64,000 nucleotides of DNA from a virus, in the IMG/VR virus record IMGVR_UViG_3300006086_000145, positions 1 to 64,000 of that record. One strand, given 5' to 3'. The position numbers and the translations under genes are program-made. Positions 51,501 to 58,993 of this stretch are shown here, piece by piece. How positions within the stretch are numbered: the stretch's first letter is position 1; every line of letters starts with the position of its first letter. Below the pieces are notes generated by a model. It searched no databases. It saw nothing but the letters and a program-made list of their open reading frames with translations, and was not told the origin of the DNA.

Positions 51501-52349
51501 TGTAGCGGTATGGGTCACAGTAGTAAGTGCCGTTATATCTGCATCAGTCTTAACAGAAGCTGCGGTACCGTAAGCAATTGTACTAACATCATAACAGGGG
51601 ACTTGAGAAAACAGAGCCTGAGCCTGTAGGGGTATGCTAGATTCAGATTCTACAGAGATTGGAGCTAAACTACGGACAGATAATACGTTATGTACACCAT
51701 CACCAACAGTTCTGTAATGCACAGGATTCACAAACACCGCAGCAGTCATATCTAATTCAGCTTGTATGTTTGTAATAAAATAAAACTTGTTTACTACTTG
51801 ATTTATAGGTGCAAATTCAAAATACGCAGCAAGCAAACGGTCTTCAAGTGTTTTACCAATTGGTAATATCAGACCACGATCATCGGGTAATAATTCCATA
51901 CCAAGATCAATATGTGTAGTGCCGTACCAATCACCACCATCTTGTAATAGCGGACCTTGCGGCTCTGCATAGAAATTGGTGTAGTCATTTGTGAACAGAT
52001 TGGTAACTTCAACATCACGACCTAATACATACGCAATAGAGCGTTTAAAATCGTGTGTACCGCTAATTTCGTGGAACAAACTCAACATGTACACAGAACG
52101 ACTCAGTCGGTCAATGTTACTTTGAATTAAGTCTGCTGGAATGTCGAACCCCAATTGCTTAATAGTGTTAGCAATGATGAATGGATCAGTTGTTTCTACG
52201 ATGTGTCGAATGTCTTCCAATTCACCAATAGGTTCACGAATCTGTTCTTGAATAACTTCTGATAATGCTGTGAAGAAATCTAACCACATAGGTTGATTTT
52301 CAAACATGCTGGGCTGTAGTTTCTCAAAGACTATTTGTTCTGCTGCCAT
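45561..52349 (-). CDS. Giant baseplate/adhesin protein with five GGWDGA repeats and about nine Ig-like domains, 2262 aa
   Basis: The N-terminal about 230 residues (FENQPMWLDFFTALSEVIQEQIREPIGELEDIRHIVETTDP) resemble P2 gpI-type / baseplate wedge proteins. Directly next to the baseplate-J gene, they fit the usual J-I order. Five repeats of about 120 residues follow, each with FTDSNG..GGWDGA.W...IG...GP...R......YlYRTDFP..G...Y.V. About nine BIG2-type Ig-like domains come next (each starting 'h.i.GP..v.eg...qy.a...ysdG'). The end (last about 400 residues) has beta-propeller-like strands. This fuses a baseplate part to a very long adhesive fibre. It should span the tail base and reach the cell surface. 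Confidence 0.82.
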   Translation of the reverse strand: MAAEQIVFEKLQPSMFENQPMWLDFFTALSEVIQEQIREPIGELEDIRHIVETTDPFIIANTIKQLGFDIPADLIQSNIDRLSRSVYMLSLFHEISGTHDFKRSIAYVLGRDVEVTNLFTNDYTNFYAEPQGPLLQDGGDWYGTTHIDLGMELLPDDRGLILPIGKTLEDRLLAAYFEFAPINQVVNKFYFITNIQAELDMTAAVFVNPVHYRTVGDGVHNVLSVRSLAPISVESESSIPLQAQALFSQVPCYDVSTIAYGTAASVKTDADITALTTVTHTATQNITLSIPAGQFGYIASPVELGNLTFTDSNGFSGGWDGATWVDGTVGATTGPIVVKRLIDSQFRDWNLYRTDFPALGSVTYTVTVQYNRKSSCDVVDKTVILPPAPPPTVCTPTSVPIFPIYGTGLAGYNSGSVLDSLQYALPSTSNQPFTLNIDNGKYGYFAYPIALGMASFTDSNGLQGGWDGAGWPTDGSIGTTTGPVAVTRTLQGNTVSYYLYRTDFPSLGSTTFNVTFEHAGTALSITVSNCPTNCVSGYPVIAQGNEGLITDAGITAAIVQTLTTTANTAITTTPTDAQFAYFVYPVELGLATFTDSNGFIGGWDGATWAVGDIGSTYGPKTISRTVNTVTSNWYVYRTDFAGIDATFNVAFTSGNLCVGLNIVVNPVSCVVSSAPRYGTGFELATDTQLNTLTAISDMAQHSFTINVPAGQYGYFASPAALGKVTFTDTNGFVGGWDGARWPVDVIGSDAGPSLVMHTVGTNDVPWYLYRTDFPALGSVTYTVSYENNLSIGTLGSNCQISIPHASDFVKGVAPTSPHFPVYGLGVIGIHNDSGILSLTSQFVSNANATFTINVTSGHYGYFATPSNLGIAEFTNTSTNLQGGWDGASWPSDGSIGIQNGPIAVLRNIGGIVQTWYLYRTDFPGIGNATYKVSFGHAEENTGYTVIRLISPTWSTDRPDLVTFDLLGVAHFNKVTVDTIVHVTASYQGVNDTVAITLKATAPALLHATLTGPDTLVGGQSGIFGMDGYYSDGFYRPVVGAIYSVLNPYARFTNETLSSDNPPVDQTLYVQGSYTNADGSVVQATGNTLLTHVNTNLYVMDMSIAGPATIIEGTTVQYVANVLYSNGTSKPELVLWETSTPSLYIDQQGNATANRPNNNYSATITATFQFNGAKTVSTKPVNVTIVTVTPKSLTIAGPVSVSELSAAQYQARLTWSDNSTIYVAASWSTSKFSIDNTGLLSTGSVSADTPLTINAIANGLSAQASVTVHVTQVTLEHITIIGPDNVLEGVNATYRCLAHYSTGKDVEVTATMSVTGNPSFVSLSAGVLSVFAPTASSIELVASYTAGLVTYTQKKLIVVIPKIALISGLTIAGPSEVLESKRISLSATALYTDGTTHIVQPQWSVMSPDVTNDPEAAADVVSPGVLQGRIVDKDTKVIVVATYFKEVAYYPIVVKDYTPPGPDVPITYRIDGPDQITTSQIGSYTLLCKFQNCPSVLSLSNDWALDVDNTVAIIDNNGYLRSINHQPATVVVNATWSYNGHAIQDKKTVLIVDDVFINQILLSGPSTVDKNSTAQFSVETFTNKQTLVQGQGAVPGSGQVVWSVTGSSLVTIDQTGLLKTGDLQSNVTVTISAVFNDGHHSAITATSSVLVHGAPPAIVSANLLGSLSTLEGGVLQFSVEVFRAGMTTLPGTGLPVNPSTLVFAVTSGSIDSTGKYTTPSNLTADATSTLTITGVYENYSISISKTITVQHKVAIAALFTGPSSIATGGTGTYSVEVFYTGETVIAGHGRVNPPEAVFSLVSAPSAITLANRVVTVPSTFTSGASYTMQVVVGTVTKTIAVTTTAVMAFQKINARALSLPAAYNFGVQSGTGFNYANGFTIYDANNVLIAGCTSTNQQAPLVLNPNLYSGTGLTTYPLHISGATGASTAGGAINYNGSAGNFILFLNNSKLYYTYFDGSAWLPTTYIDLSSLVSLTAGYAYSIQSYIRPYYKKVSDGTEFIFIQVTLEYVKTGLPVLPYYGLRVYKIVGNSLQFVQEISLPTDGVSGTISRIFVFDAAYSNFPNDIMDFCCRLQLSTGASLYNRVSYIYDGSSFTESLPTYKPNTLGFYGCMYYSINSQIYCISQMCSVITNNTQTPGQMILSSVDSTTGELKTVQTIGTATPVSGNVGTQTPAVSYDNKYCAILVSSTASHISSYISLYSISQSTGQLTFMRYITYADMGLPAISGSSVNEIKFMPDNKTLVLKIDIAPTATSGGFFYIISG

Positions 52350-52354
52350 TTTTA

Positions 52355-53803
52355 TTACACCGAGAGTGAACGCTCAGAATAGAACGTAGAAATGTCTGGA
52401 ATACCGTTTAACACAACATAGGATGTGGCGTCAGATGGAATAACTTCTTCTATGGGGCTGTCTACAATAACATAATCTACACCTTTAATACCTTTTATTG
52501 CGCCCATAATATCTGACTGCGACAATCTGCGTCCTAAGATACCTGGTTTCTTCTTAAACAATTTCAATATAGCTTCCGCAGCTGCAATCTGTACTTCACC
52601 ATCCAATGCTGTAGGCAATAGTGCAATACGCACTTTAACATTAACAAACAACTTAGATGGGTTCCAAGTCTGGATATTATAAGCGTCATGCAACATTGGA
52701 CGTAGCACATCAAGAATAGACTGCCACGCAGCCGACTTGGGATTTGGATTAGTACCGCCAAACACATCATCGTTTTCAGGAAGTAAACATATACGAATTG
52801 TATTCATCCAACGATAGTCATTTGGTGCTATATCGCGTTGACCGAATGTAGCACAATCGGCTACACCTGCGATACCCATTATAGTGCTGCGAATATCTGC
52901 TGTAGAAATACTGCGGCGTTTAGTACGAGCCATGTTAGGTGCAAACATCTTATAGTACAGTGAGTTTTTCTCATCTGAACCACCTGCAATTGCAGAAATA
53001 GATTTACCCTTAACACTAGTATCTGAAACTTGTTTAATGGCAAGACCAGGTAGACCTACATTACCAGCAGCACCTGTTGTTTTAGCGTACTGAATAATTA
53101 GGTCTTCTTCCAAAGATAATGCTTTACCGAATTGACCATCACCAAAGAATAGGCTAACATCACCATCCCTTGTTGTACTACCAAAATAAACAGTATCGTC
53201 AGCAGTATGTTCAAAAATAGCTTTATCTGTTTTAGTCCAAGATGTAACTGAGCCTGTGTTTCTATTACGTGTGAATACTAACAAGTCCGCCTCAGAAACG
53301 ACAAAACCCGGCTCATTGAGAAAGAACTCTTTGAGTGCCAGGTCTGTCATATCTGCTAAAGAAATGGTCTGTTCCGCATACGTACCTACGTACATATTAA
53401 CATTTGAAATTGTTTGACCTGGCGGTATAACATACTGTGATCGAACGAATGCTTGAACACCATTAACGTCGAATTGTGTGTAAGGCGGTACATACTTCGT
53501 TGATGTACTATAATTCGACAGTTCGGCTGTTAGGCTAGCGCAGGTCTTTCTAGCGATATTTACACCTAACATTCGCGTGCCTGCGAATATACTCGTATCT
53601 CTAACCGCTACGGGTAAGAACGCTTCACGTAAACTAACGTCAATGTAATACTGGTTCGATACTGAACTACCTGCAAACAAATCTAGTATCGTTGTACCAA
53701 CACTAGTAGGTAAAGTATCTATCCAAGTAGGTTTAGCCGCAAGTTTGGCAGACAGTTGGTCATAGAGTAATTGGAAATCTGGAGTAACATTACTTACTGT
53801 CAC
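52355..53803 (-). CDS. Baseplate wedge protein, gp6 / baseplate-J-like
   Basis: 482 residues of the Baseplate_J / T4 gp6 family. LDLFAGSSVSNQYYIDVSLREAFLPVAVRDTSIFAGTRMLGVN forms the N-terminal helical module. DDTVYFGSTTRDGDVSLFFGDGQFGKAL and TTGAAGNVG make the core, and ISTADIRSTIMGIAGVADCATFGQRD with RLSQSDIMGAIKGIKGVDYVIVD form the C-terminal module. It forms the ring of baseplate wedges and marks a contractile tail. It lies between the gp25-like gene and the giant fibre gene, overlapping the former by four bases. Confidence 0.9.
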   Translation of the reverse strand: MTVSNVTPDFQLLYDQLSAKLAAKPTWIDTLPTSVGTTILDLFAGSSVSNQYYIDVSLREAFLPVAVRDTSIFAGTRMLGVNIARKTCASLTAELSNYSTSTKYVPPYTQFDVNGVQAFVRSQYVIPPGQTISNVNMYVGTYAEQTISLADMTDLALKEFFLNEPGFVVSEADLLVFTRNRNTGSVTSWTKTDKAIFEHTADDTVYFGSTTRDGDVSLFFGDGQFGKALSLEEDLIIQYAKTTGAAGNVGLPGLAIKQVSDTSVKGKSISAIAGGSDEKNSLYYKMFAPNMARTKRRSISTADIRSTIMGIAGVADCATFGQRDIAPNDYRWMNTIRICLLPENDDVFGGTNPNPKSAAWQSILDVLRPMLHDAYNIQTWNPSKLFVNVKVRIALLPTALDGEVQIAAAEAILKLFKKKPGILGRRLSQSDIMGAIKGIKGVDYVIVDSPIEEVIPSDATSYVVLNGIPDISTFYSERSLSV

Positions 53804-54183
53804 GATGCTATACCTCTGGATAAGTTAAATACAAATGTTTGATTTTGTTTTTCTAATTCAGGTGCTATATACTGTATCTCAACATAATATTGCGTATTGT
53901 CGTAATCAGGAATTACCACAATACTTGTGAATTGTACACGAAACTCTTGGTTATTATATAACGCTAGTTCCATATCATGTTTAATATTCTGAGCAGTCAC
54001 ATCATCAATAGGGTCAAATAACCAACGATTCACATTAGAACCATTTCTAGGTCTAAACCACTTTGATCTTATTGGTGTGTCAAATATAATAGTTATGTTT
54101 TGATTAATAGCATCAGCATCTGCGACTATTTCATTTGGAACGTAGTCAATAGAAAATGATATATCGGAATATGTTGCAGCCAT
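53800..54183 (-). CDS. Baseplate wedge protein, gp25-like
   Basis: 127 residues of the GPW/gp25 family. DADAINQNITIIFDTPIRSKWFRPRNGSNVNRWLFDPIDD corresponds to 'l.qni..il.tp.gerf..P.fG..l...lfep', and the end has the 'v.i.y..' strand. gp25 connects the wedge to the sheath in contractile tails. The start lies four bases after the PAAR stop. Confidence 0.88.
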   Translation of the reverse strand: MAATYSDISFSIDYVPNEIVADADAINQNITIIFDTPIRSKWFRPRNGSNVNRWLFDPIDDVTAQNIKHDMELALYNNQEFRVQFTSIVVIPDYDNTQYYVEIQYIAPELEKQNQTFVFNLSRGIAS

Positions 54184-54187
54184 GATA

Positions 54188-54484
54188 TTAGAATCCTGCG
54201 AAAGTTGTCATTGAACCAGTAGCGGCTTTATCGCCACAACTACATTGGTGCATCATCAAATGTTTTGCAAGACCATCACTGAAAGTAGTTTGACTGCCTT
54301 GGCTAGCTGTAGGTGTGTGACAACCCATAGCAGGACAACAATGTAAAGCGTATTGATCTGACATACGAACTGTAGGCATCTGGTCGGTGAACACAGTCGT
54401 ACTACCAGTAGCTGTTTTACTTGGGGGAAAGCATCCGTGTCCAGTCGTAGAATCTGCACCTAATCTAACTGCACCGTATGACAT
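54188..54484 (-). CDS. PAAR-type spike tip protein
   Basis: 98 residues with three PAAR-like turns: AVRLGADSTTGHGCFPPSKTATGS, TVRMSDQYALHCC...GCHTPTASQGSQTTF and KHLMMHQCSCGDKAATGS. His and Cys residues suit the metal site at the spike tip. PAAR proteins sharpen the central spike of contractile injection machines. First gene of its - strand block, divergent from 54574. Confidence 0.92.
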   Translation of the reverse strand: MSYGAVRLGADSTTGHGCFPPSKTATGSTTVFTDQMPTVRMSDQYALHCCPAMGCHTPTASQGSQTTFSDGLAKHLMMHQCSCGDKAATGSMTTFAGF

Positions 54485-54538
54485 GAAATTCTCCTAATAG
54501 GTTTTGTGCATGTAAATTATCGTGAAAAATATAGGTGC

Positions 54539-54551
54539 AAAACTGTAAATA
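54539..54551 (+). promoter_or_regulatory. Variant of the AAATACTGTAAATA motif
   Basis: AAAACTGTAAATA (one T shorter than the copies at 1718 and 23025) begins 35 bases before the start codon at 54574, in the divergent gap between the PAAR gene and the + strand group. Confidence 0.4.
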
Positions 54552-54573
54552 AATAGTACAAGGAGAAAATACT

Positions 54574-54825
54574 ATGTTTGATCTAACCAAATCAAAATCG
54601 AACCAGAAAATAGACGATACACAAAAAGAGTTTTATATTGCGTTTCGTAAGCTAGAAAAGGCTTATCAGGAAGCAGGTAAAAATTTCTACACAGAAGTAG
54701 CGAAAGCAGATAATCAGGATAGAACACATTCATTGAGGTTCAAAGAAAACAAAGTGCGATCTGTGTTATTGGAAGCCACTATGTTGAATTTGAATGAAGA
54801 TTTCGTAAACAACGCTGAATTTTAA
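54574..54825 (+). CDS. Small helical protein, 83 aa
   Basis: Charged and almost all helical. An AAGGAG site precedes the ATG. First of five + strand genes lying between two blocks of tail genes. Not recognised. Confidence 0.7.
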   Translation: MFDLTKSKSNQKIDDTQKEFYIAFRKLEKAYQEAGKNFYTEVAKADNQDRTHSLRFKENKVRSVLLEATMLNLNEDFVNNAEF

Positions 54826-54837
54826 AAGGTATATTAT

Positions 54838-55386
54838 ATGGCTAAAGCACAGAAAGAAACAAAAGAACTTCCACAAGAAAGAATGGTATCCGTTAAACAA
54901 TTGTACGCACAGAAACAACTGCGAGATGCGTTGCACAATCTCATTGATAGTTACAGTAGAGTTGACTATGACGATGCTGTAGGTAGCACACTGCCCGACC
55001 TATGGACTGAGGTTGCTCAGAATGTGGCAGGTAAGCATGGTGTTTCTATGGAGCAAAGAAAAGCTGCAAAGGAAGTAGGATTCAAACTAGCGTATAACAA
55101 TTTGGATGAGCCTGGTGCAAGTTTAATCATTGATATTGTGTTAGCAACTGCACAAATACCTCAAAGTGCGCGTAGCAAATTTTTCGAGAAGATTATAGAT
55201 CAAAGTATAAAGTGTGACTCTTTTAAATTGTATATAGCTGATTTCCGTGATGATAACGTAATACCTGCAATAAATTGGCTACAGCTTGCGTATAAAAATG
55301 AAAAGAATCAATTTGCGGAGTTTGTAAAGAGATTCTGGACAGCACACGGAACAGAACTAACAAAACTTCAAGGCTTTAGTAGATAA
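54838..55386 (+). CDS. Hypothetical helical protein, 182 aa
   Basis: Helix-rich, Ala/Lys/Gln-rich N-terminus and a compact acidic-basic middle. No known motif. Located between the first + strand gene and the thymidylate-synthase-like gene. Confidence 0.75.
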   Translation: MAKAQKETKELPQERMVSVKQLYAQKQLRDALHNLIDSYSRVDYDDAVGSTLPDLWTEVAQNVAGKHGVSMEQRKAAKEVGFKLAYNNLDEPGASLIIDIVLATAQIPQSARSKFFEKIIDQSIKCDSFKLYIADFRDDNVIPAINWLQLAYKNEKNQFAEFVKRFWTAHGTELTKLQGFSR

Positions 55387-55401
55387 CTCTAGGAGAAGTA
55401 C

Positions 55402-56649
55402 GTGGAAGCATATTTAAAAACAGTCGAAGAATTACTTACGTGTCCTGTGCGCGAAAACAGAACTGGTGTTGATACACTAGGTAAAGTAGTTAATCTAACA
55501 GAATACAACACTAACTACGGCACTACTTTAAATGCAGTATCTAGTAAATCATTACCACTTAAAAGTGTTCTTGGTGAACTACGTTGTTTCATTCAAGGTA
55601 AAACAAGTGCTGCCGATTTTGGCGCTGCTGGTTGTAACGTATGGTACGAGAATGCTAACGAACATGGTGTTAATCCAAATGCTTGGTTGAGTAATACATT
55701 TCGTAAAGGTACAGACGATCTAGGTCCTATTTATGGTGCTCAGTGGCGTCGCTGGAAAGATACCGTGTTGTTTGAGTGTGAAGAATTAATTGCAGATGAT
55801 GTTAATCGCGGACCCATATCAGCAACAACTGAACGTCAGTTAAAACAAGAACAAGAACATAAGATGTTTAGACATTACATCAAATTGGGGTACCGACTAG
55901 ATGGTACGTATTCAAAGCAATTGGATACAAAGAAAGTTACGGTGTTTGTACTGTATCGTGAAGTAGATCAATTGAAGAACGCTGTAGATACTATCATTAA
56001 ATCACCTAACAGCCGCCGTGTTTTAGTTTTAGGTTGGAATCCAGCAGTGTTGGAGCAAATAGCTTTACCTGCTTGTCATGTATTGCAGCAATACTTGTGT
56101 ACTGAATTGATGTTACACGAGCGCGTACAAGCATTACACGCAAGAGTTACACATGATGTAGAATGGTATGGAAATGAAAGACTTTCAAGACAGAAAGAAT
56201 TAACAGTATTTGGCGATTGGATATATTCAAATGTGTCAAAAGCTGCTTTCTCAAGGGACGTTTTCACACACGAAGTATTGGACAGTTTGAACGTACCCAG
56301 ACACCGTTTAGACTTAATCATGTTTCAGAGAAGTGCCGATTTTGTATTGGGAAGTCCATTCAATATCGCAAGCTACGATATGATGTTGAACAAGATGGCA
56401 CGTGTGACGAACACTGCACCTGGCAGTTTATTTTATCTTACTGGTGATACGCATATTTATGTTACACACTTGGATGCAGCTAGAGAGCAAATCGAACGCG
56501 GTCCTCATGAAGAAAACAGAGGACGTTTCTTAATTAACCCTATCATCAAAACATTGGAAGATTTAGAAAACTCTACTGCGGACGACTATAAGTTTGTTGG
56601 TTACAAGAATAAAGGCAAGTTAGAAAACCCTACACCTATGGCAATTTAG
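55402..56649 (+). CDS. Thymidylate-synthase-family pyrimidine methylase, enlarged (415 aa)
   Basis: Starts at GTG 55402 after AGGAGAAG. All ThyA landmarks are present: ENRTGVDTLGKVV (Arg20), Glu59 in GELRCFIQG, DLGPIYGAQWRRW, the catalytic PACHVLQQY (Cys225), FQRSADFVLGSPFNIASY (Arg310, Asp313, Asn321), GDTHIYVTH (His351) and the C-terminal PMAI. Asn321, equivalent to E. coli Asn177, points to a uracil rather than cytosine substrate, so dUMP methylation or hydroxymethylation. About 150 extra residues lie in two insertions (about 120-190 and 232-300). The usual PPC is PAC here. Which C1 unit is added cannot be told from sequence. It could supply dTMP or a modified base for phage DNA. Confidence 0.9.
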   Translation: MEAYLKTVEELLTCPVRENRTGVDTLGKVVNLTEYNTNYGTTLNAVSSKSLPLKSVLGELRCFIQGKTSAADFGAAGCNVWYENANEHGVNPNAWLSNTFRKGTDDLGPIYGAQWRRWKDTVLFECEELIADDVNRGPISATTERQLKQEQEHKMFRHYIKLGYRLDGTYSKQLDTKKVTVFVLYREVDQLKNAVDTIIKSPNSRRVLVLGWNPAVLEQIALPACHVLQQYLCTELMLHERVQALHARVTHDVEWYGNERLSRQKELTVFGDWIYSNVSKAAFSRDVFTHEVLDSLNVPRHRLDLIMFQRSADFVLGSPFNIASYDMMLNKMARVTNTAPGSLFYLTGDTHIYVTHLDAAREQIERGPHEENRGRFLINPIIKTLEDLENSTADDYKFVGYKNKGKLENPTPMAI

Positions 56650-56693
56650 TTTGATTTAATTTAATGACACGGATGTCTTTTTAGGATAACACA

Positions 56694-57905
56694 ATGAGCA
56701 TAACTAATTACGAACAAGAAAAACTGCAATTAGCTTCAGGTAAGAGTTTTATTATATACTTAGATAAGGACTCTGGAACTAAATATATTTCGGCCGCAGC
56801 GATAATCAGGTACGTATGCAGTTGCTCACAAGGCGCAGCAGAAATCTTTATTATGCGCGAGCTGGATAATTGTTTAGAGGAACAAGCAGGTGCGGCTATG
56901 ACTGTGTTTATGTATGACGTAGACTATTTAGATGCGTTTATAGAGAAACTAAGTACAATGCGGCCAGACAAAACAAGAATACAGGAGATAGAGGATATGT
57001 TACGTACACTAAAAACACCTAAGAAAAATGTACAACGTCCAACAGCACCAGAATGTATGGTTAAAGAAGTTATACGCGATGTACATGTGGAGAATGCTAA
57101 GAAATTCTTTGAAGCATCTGTACAACCAGAAAAGAAAGAATCACCTAGTGAGGCCGTTAAGAAATCATGGAATACATTTCAAAGAAAATTACGGGAAGAT
57201 GATCCTGTAAAAGAAATGCCAGTTAAAGTGCCTGAAACTATAGAAACAAAAATATGCCAAGAACAGCCAGTGGTTGCTGTAGTAGCAGCATCAGCAGAAG
57301 ATGTTTCAAAGAAAGCAGAGATAAAGGTATTATCAAAAGAAGTACCTGCGAAAATAAAGTCTGCACAAATTGTAGATAGTGCTGATAATATTTCAGAACT
57401 ATTAGGCACTCCGGTAAAGTTGGTAAAACATAAAATAAGTTTACGTGTATCTGCAATAAAAGTATATGTGAATCACAACAACATTATTTTAGCTGTGGAT
57501 GCTCCAAGTGTTGTCGCAGCTATTAATCCGTATGGTCACTACGGTAGTTTAACGTACAATGTGCGAAATCTATTTATAGGTGAGAATCATTCTGCTATAC
57601 GAATGGAAGATTACCATGAATTGTGCGATTGTGTTATAAAAGAAAGTCCTCTGAGTAAGTATCAGCGGTCACGAGCAATTCAAATATCGTGCATGACCGC
57701 AAATGAAATAATGCTGGCAGGCAATGTAACTGATATTAAAGATAGAGTTGACATTATAAATGAAGTGCCTAGCTTAGAAAGAATTCTTAGCAATATGAAT
57801 ATGCTATACACTGCTTTGCAAGGCAGCGAACCAACAAACGAAGAATTGAAAACTGTATTCACCAACTTAAATAAAGATATTAAGAAGTTTATAGGAAGTT
57901 TGTAA
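56694..57905 (+). CDS. Hypothetical protein, 403 aa
   Basis: An N-terminal alpha/beta part (residues 1-95), a charged linker rich in Lys/Pro/Val/Glu (about 105-235), and a C-terminal alpha/beta domain (about 240-403). The linker suggests a flexible two-domain protein, often seen in scaffolds or DNA-associated factors. No motif recognised. The stop TAA ends at 57905, abutting the next start. Confidence 0.75.
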   Translation: MSITNYEQEKLQLASGKSFIIYLDKDSGTKYISAAAIIRYVCSCSQGAAEIFIMRELDNCLEEQAGAAMTVFMYDVDYLDAFIEKLSTMRPDKTRIQEIEDMLRTLKTPKKNVQRPTAPECMVKEVIRDVHVENAKKFFEASVQPEKKESPSEAVKKSWNTFQRKLREDDPVKEMPVKVPETIETKICQEQPVVAVVAASAEDVSKKAEIKVLSKEVPAKIKSAQIVDSADNISELLGTPVKLVKHKISLRVSAIKVYVNHNNIILAVDAPSVVAAINPYGHYGSLTYNVRNLFIGENHSAIRMEDYHELCDCVIKESPLSKYQRSRAIQISCMTANEIMLAGNVTDIKDRVDIINEVPSLERILSNMNMLYTALQGSEPTNEELKTVFTNLNKDIKKFIGSL

Positions 57906-58334
57906 ATGTCTGAGATACTGAACAACAAAACAGTAATTGATTTTACAAAGAGATTAGCGCGAGAATTGAACCTAAAGCCTGTACGTACCGAAAATCTTAT
58001 TTCATTATCCGCACCTGTAAAGAGCGCAACTTGTGAAATAGTGTTTTATGAATTCCGTATTCTAAAATCTGCAAAAGAGTTATTTGTCACGATAACATTG
58101 TGTCAGCAGTTTAAAGATGTAATGAAACGTGTAGAAGTCATTTATATAAATGGGTATGTAGTTGAAGGAAGTTGGGTACCAGATGTGGAATACTCGATAA
58201 CTGAATTGTCAAAGAGATTCGCTCAGAAAGATAATACCAGATTTAAAAATATGTTACTTAAATCTGGTATTATTGATGAGCAGTATGATGACAAGGATCT
58301 AAATAAATTGGAGGGATTAATTAGGTTGAGTTAG
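57906..58334 (+). CDS. Hypothetical protein, 142 aa
   Basis: Last + strand gene before the convergent tail block, overlapping the end of the - strand gene by 18 bases. Alpha/beta, with the strands IVFYEFRIL and LFVTITLC. A 16-base perfect inverted repeat lies within its 3' part. Unknown family. Confidence 0.7.
   Translation: MSEILNNKTVIDFTKRLARELNLKPVRTENLISLSAPVKSATCEIVFYEFRILKSAKELFVTITLCQQFKDVMKRVEVIYINGYVVEGSWVPDVEYSITELSKRFAQKDNTRFKNMLLKSGIIDEQYDDKDLNKLEGLIRLS
58231..58273. terminator. Perfect 16-base inverted repeat inside the 3' end of a gene
   Basis: ATAATACCAGATTTAA (58231-58246) is repeated inverted as TTAAATCTGGTATTAT (58258-58273) around an 11-base loop. It sits in codons of the + strand gene, 44-86 bases before the convergent overlap. 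There is no T tract. It may limit read-through between converging units or stabilise mRNA ends. Confidence 0.5.
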
Positions 58335-58991
58335 CTCAAACGTCTTACCGAAATCATTGTTTGGCCAATCAGTTAATACATTTGATGTCCAAACTTTCCA
58401 CGCATCGTCAGGTGTAGTTGCAGCTAAAACTAGGTTCTTCTTTAATCTACACAATCTAATAACTGAACTACTCCAAGCACCTAAAGCTAGTCCGCATTGA
58501 ACTAATTCCGCACGTTTAAAGTATGCTGTTGTATTGTCATACTTTGTCCATTCTTGGTATCCAGGAAGAGCACTCAATTGATCTACCGTGATTCCATTGA
58601 TAGTAGCAGTTGTTGCAATCATAGTAACTGCTGCTGTCCAATTGTCTCTCGAATCTTTATCCGATTGAAAGTGTGCACCACCGTAATAGAAACCACTCAG
58701 AAATAAGTTGTCACGATAATCTGTAAACAAGGAAGTGATGTATGTCTGCACTTCACTTAAAGATTTATAAACATAAGTAAATGTGGCTGTAACTATACCA
58801 TTAGCTAATGTATATATCATAGGACTATGATCGTGCATATTAGCATTATAACCATCAGGTAGAGTTATAACGTACGGATAAATATTCTGTGTTATACGTA
58901 CATCAACATCTAATAAACTTTGATCTACTGTGAGTTCAAATGAATCTCCAACAACAGTAGAATTTTCCGAATCCCAGATTATATATAACAT
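58317..58991 (-). CDS. Tail-fibre-associated protein, DUF4376-like, 224 aa
   Basis: A beta-rich N-terminal half of about 90 residues, then AHFQSDKDSRDNWTAAVTMIA ... GYQEWTKYDNTTAYFKRAELVQCGLALGAWSSSV. This corresponds to the DUF4376 pattern 'fqsD..S...i..a......... w.t.dg..v.lt..el..l...v......'. Such proteins are common at the ends of fibre operons and are often annotated as fibre assembly factors. Its 3' end overlaps the converging gene. Confidence 0.7.
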   Translation of the reverse strand: MLYIIWDSENSTVVGDSFELTVDQSLLDVDVRITQNIYPYVITLPDGYNANMHDHSPMIYTLANGIVTATFTYVYKSLSEVQTYITSLFTDYRDNLFLSGFYYGGAHFQSDKDSRDNWTAAVTMIATTATINGITVDQLSALPGYQEWTKYDNTTAYFKRAELVQCGLALGAWSSSVIRLCRLKKNLVLAATTPDDAWKVWTSNVLTDWPNNDFGKTFELTQPN

Positions 58992-58993
58992 AC

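Noticed and set aside
45561-52349. Short + strand frames inside the giant adhesin gene
   Set aside because: Antisense shadows of repeat codons; they recur at equivalent repeat positions and have no context.
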